A DNA stretch of 64,000 nucleotides from Marivivens donghaensis (lineage in GTDB: Bacteria > Pseudomonadota > Alphaproteobacteria > Rhodobacterales > Rhodobacteraceae), in assembly GCF_023541015.1 (NCBI RefSeq), contig NZ_JALNPR010000003.1, positions 124,001-188,000 on the forward strand, written 5' to 3'. Under the pieces are notes generated by a model. The model searched no databases, had not been told where the DNA came from, and was given only the letters and a program-made list of their open reading frames with translations. Position numbers and translations under genes: made by a program. Shown here in pieces: positions 63,513-64,000 of the stretch. Numbering within the stretch: position 1 is the first letter of the stretch; the number at the start of each line of letters is the position of its first letter.

Positions 63513-64000
63513 TTATTCTGCAGCGATCGCACGGCCCTTGAGACGCTCTTCGATCTCTGGGCGGAAGTTGCGGATCAGACCTTGGATCGGCCAAGCGGCC
63601 GCGTCGCCGAGCGCACAGATGGTGTGACCTTCAACCTGTTTGGTCACGTCCCAAAGCATGTCGATCTCTTCAACCGATGCATTGCCCTGAACCAGACGTT
63701 CCATCACGCGCATCATCCAACCGGTGCCTTCACGGCACGGGGTGCACTGACCGCAGGATTCGTGCTTGTAGAACTTGGACAGACGCCAGATCGCTTTCAC
63801 GATGTCGACCGACTTATCCATTACGATCACCGCAGCAGTACCGAGGCCAGAGCCCAGTTCACCGCGCAGGTAATCGAAGTCCATGATCGCGTCTTTCATC
63901 TTTTCGCCGCGAACGCAGGGAACAGACGAACCACCCGGAATTACAGCAAGCAGGTTATCCCAGCCGCCACGGATGCCACCGCAGTGCTTTTCGATCAATT
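63513..64000 (-). CDS. nuoF: NADH-quinone oxidoreductase subunit F, C-terminal part cut by window end
   Basis: The visible 162 residues are the C-terminal third of the FMN- and NADH-binding subunit. [23 protein letters not shown] is the linker to the ubiquitin-like fold, and [17 protein letters not shown] with the later [13 protein letters not shown] carries the four Cys of the N3 [4Fe-4S] cluster. It is the first part of the operon in the window; nuoA-E should lie upstream outside it. A terminator follows directly. Confidence 0.96.
   Translation of the reverse strand, partial: LIEKHCGGIRGGWDNLLAVIPGGSSVPCVRGEKMKDAIMDFDYLRGELGSGLGTAAVIVMDKSVDIVKAIWRLSKFYKHESCGQCTPCREGTGWMMRVMERLVQGNASVEEIDMLWDVTKQVEGHTICALGDAAAWPIQGLIRNFRPEIEERLKGRAIAAE

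Overview
The window is a chromosomal segment of an alphaproteobacterium, almost certainly a marine Roseobacter-group member of the Rhodobacteraceae. This rests on gene content and order: a nuo (complex I) operon interrupted by small accessory genes and followed by birA-coaX-rnj, surE-pcm-nlpD, tatABC followed by a DUF815 ATPase, alr followed by mlaEF-like ABC genes, a DUF5930-type M23 peptidase overlapping a bactofilin, and DUF2189, DUF455, DUF5333 and Hint_2 proteins. The sequence is GC-rich by eye and densely packed, with many 4-bp ATGA/GTGA stop-start overlaps. I see no insertion sequences, prophage, CRISPR array or origin. The genus cannot be fixed from what is here.

Layout. 1-4.1 kb: queA (cut by the window start) behind a very large AsmA-like envelope protein. 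4.2-7.6 kb: bcp peroxiredoxin, a DUF455 ferritin-like protein, and an M23 peptidase/bactofilin pair. 7.6-15.3 kb, mostly minus strand: DUF2189, prfB, mrcA (PBP1A), amiC, an aminotransferase, with a plus-strand methyltransferase set between mrcA and amiC. 15.4-18.5 kb: DsbA-like protein, a small membrane protein, two identical tRNA-Asp genes, an alanine-rich repeat protein and infC. 18.5-22.7 kb: a CoxD/CoxE/XdhC/molybdopterin-binding cluster that matures molybdenum hydroxylases, without the enzyme itself. 22.8-38 kb, plus strand: pyrC-pyrE, dnaB-alr-mlaE-mlaF, two membrane proteins, radA-cvpA-purF, a tiny PilP/GspC-like protein, an SDR, and surE-pcm-nlpD.

37.9-48.7 kb: tatABC with DUF815 (minus), a WYL regulator convergent with an orphan ABC ATPase, an SDR lacking the usual Tyr/Lys, a Hint-domain protein, a globin-coupled chemoreceptor, prfC and a DEAD-box helicase. 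48.7-64 kb, all minus: the tail of nuoF, then a terminator, three small accessory genes, nuoG, a lipoprotein, nuoH, nuoI, a carboxymuconolactone-decarboxylase-like gene, nuoJKLMN, birA, coaX and RNase J.

The genes form recognisable teams. Cell-wall growth and division is represented by mrcA, amiC, a catalytically intact M23 enzyme with bactofilin, and a degenerate NlpD-type LytM protein expected to activate AmiC. TatABC is the likely exporter for folded envelope proteins, and tatABC is linked to amidase export in other bacteria. Translation is represented by queA, prfB, prfC, infC and tRNA-Asp, and respiration by complex I.

The most unusual items are: a membrane-anchored protein built of about a dozen 11-residue Ala/Thr-rich repeats; a leader with three copies of one 9-mer that can form two mutually exclusive hairpins; an infC start that appears to be AUA; and a strong intrinsic terminator plus a candidate promoter and an unlisted 38-residue lipoprotein inside the nuo operon. 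Most of the window is ordinary housekeeping sequence, and I do not see a defence, toxin or secondary-metabolite system.
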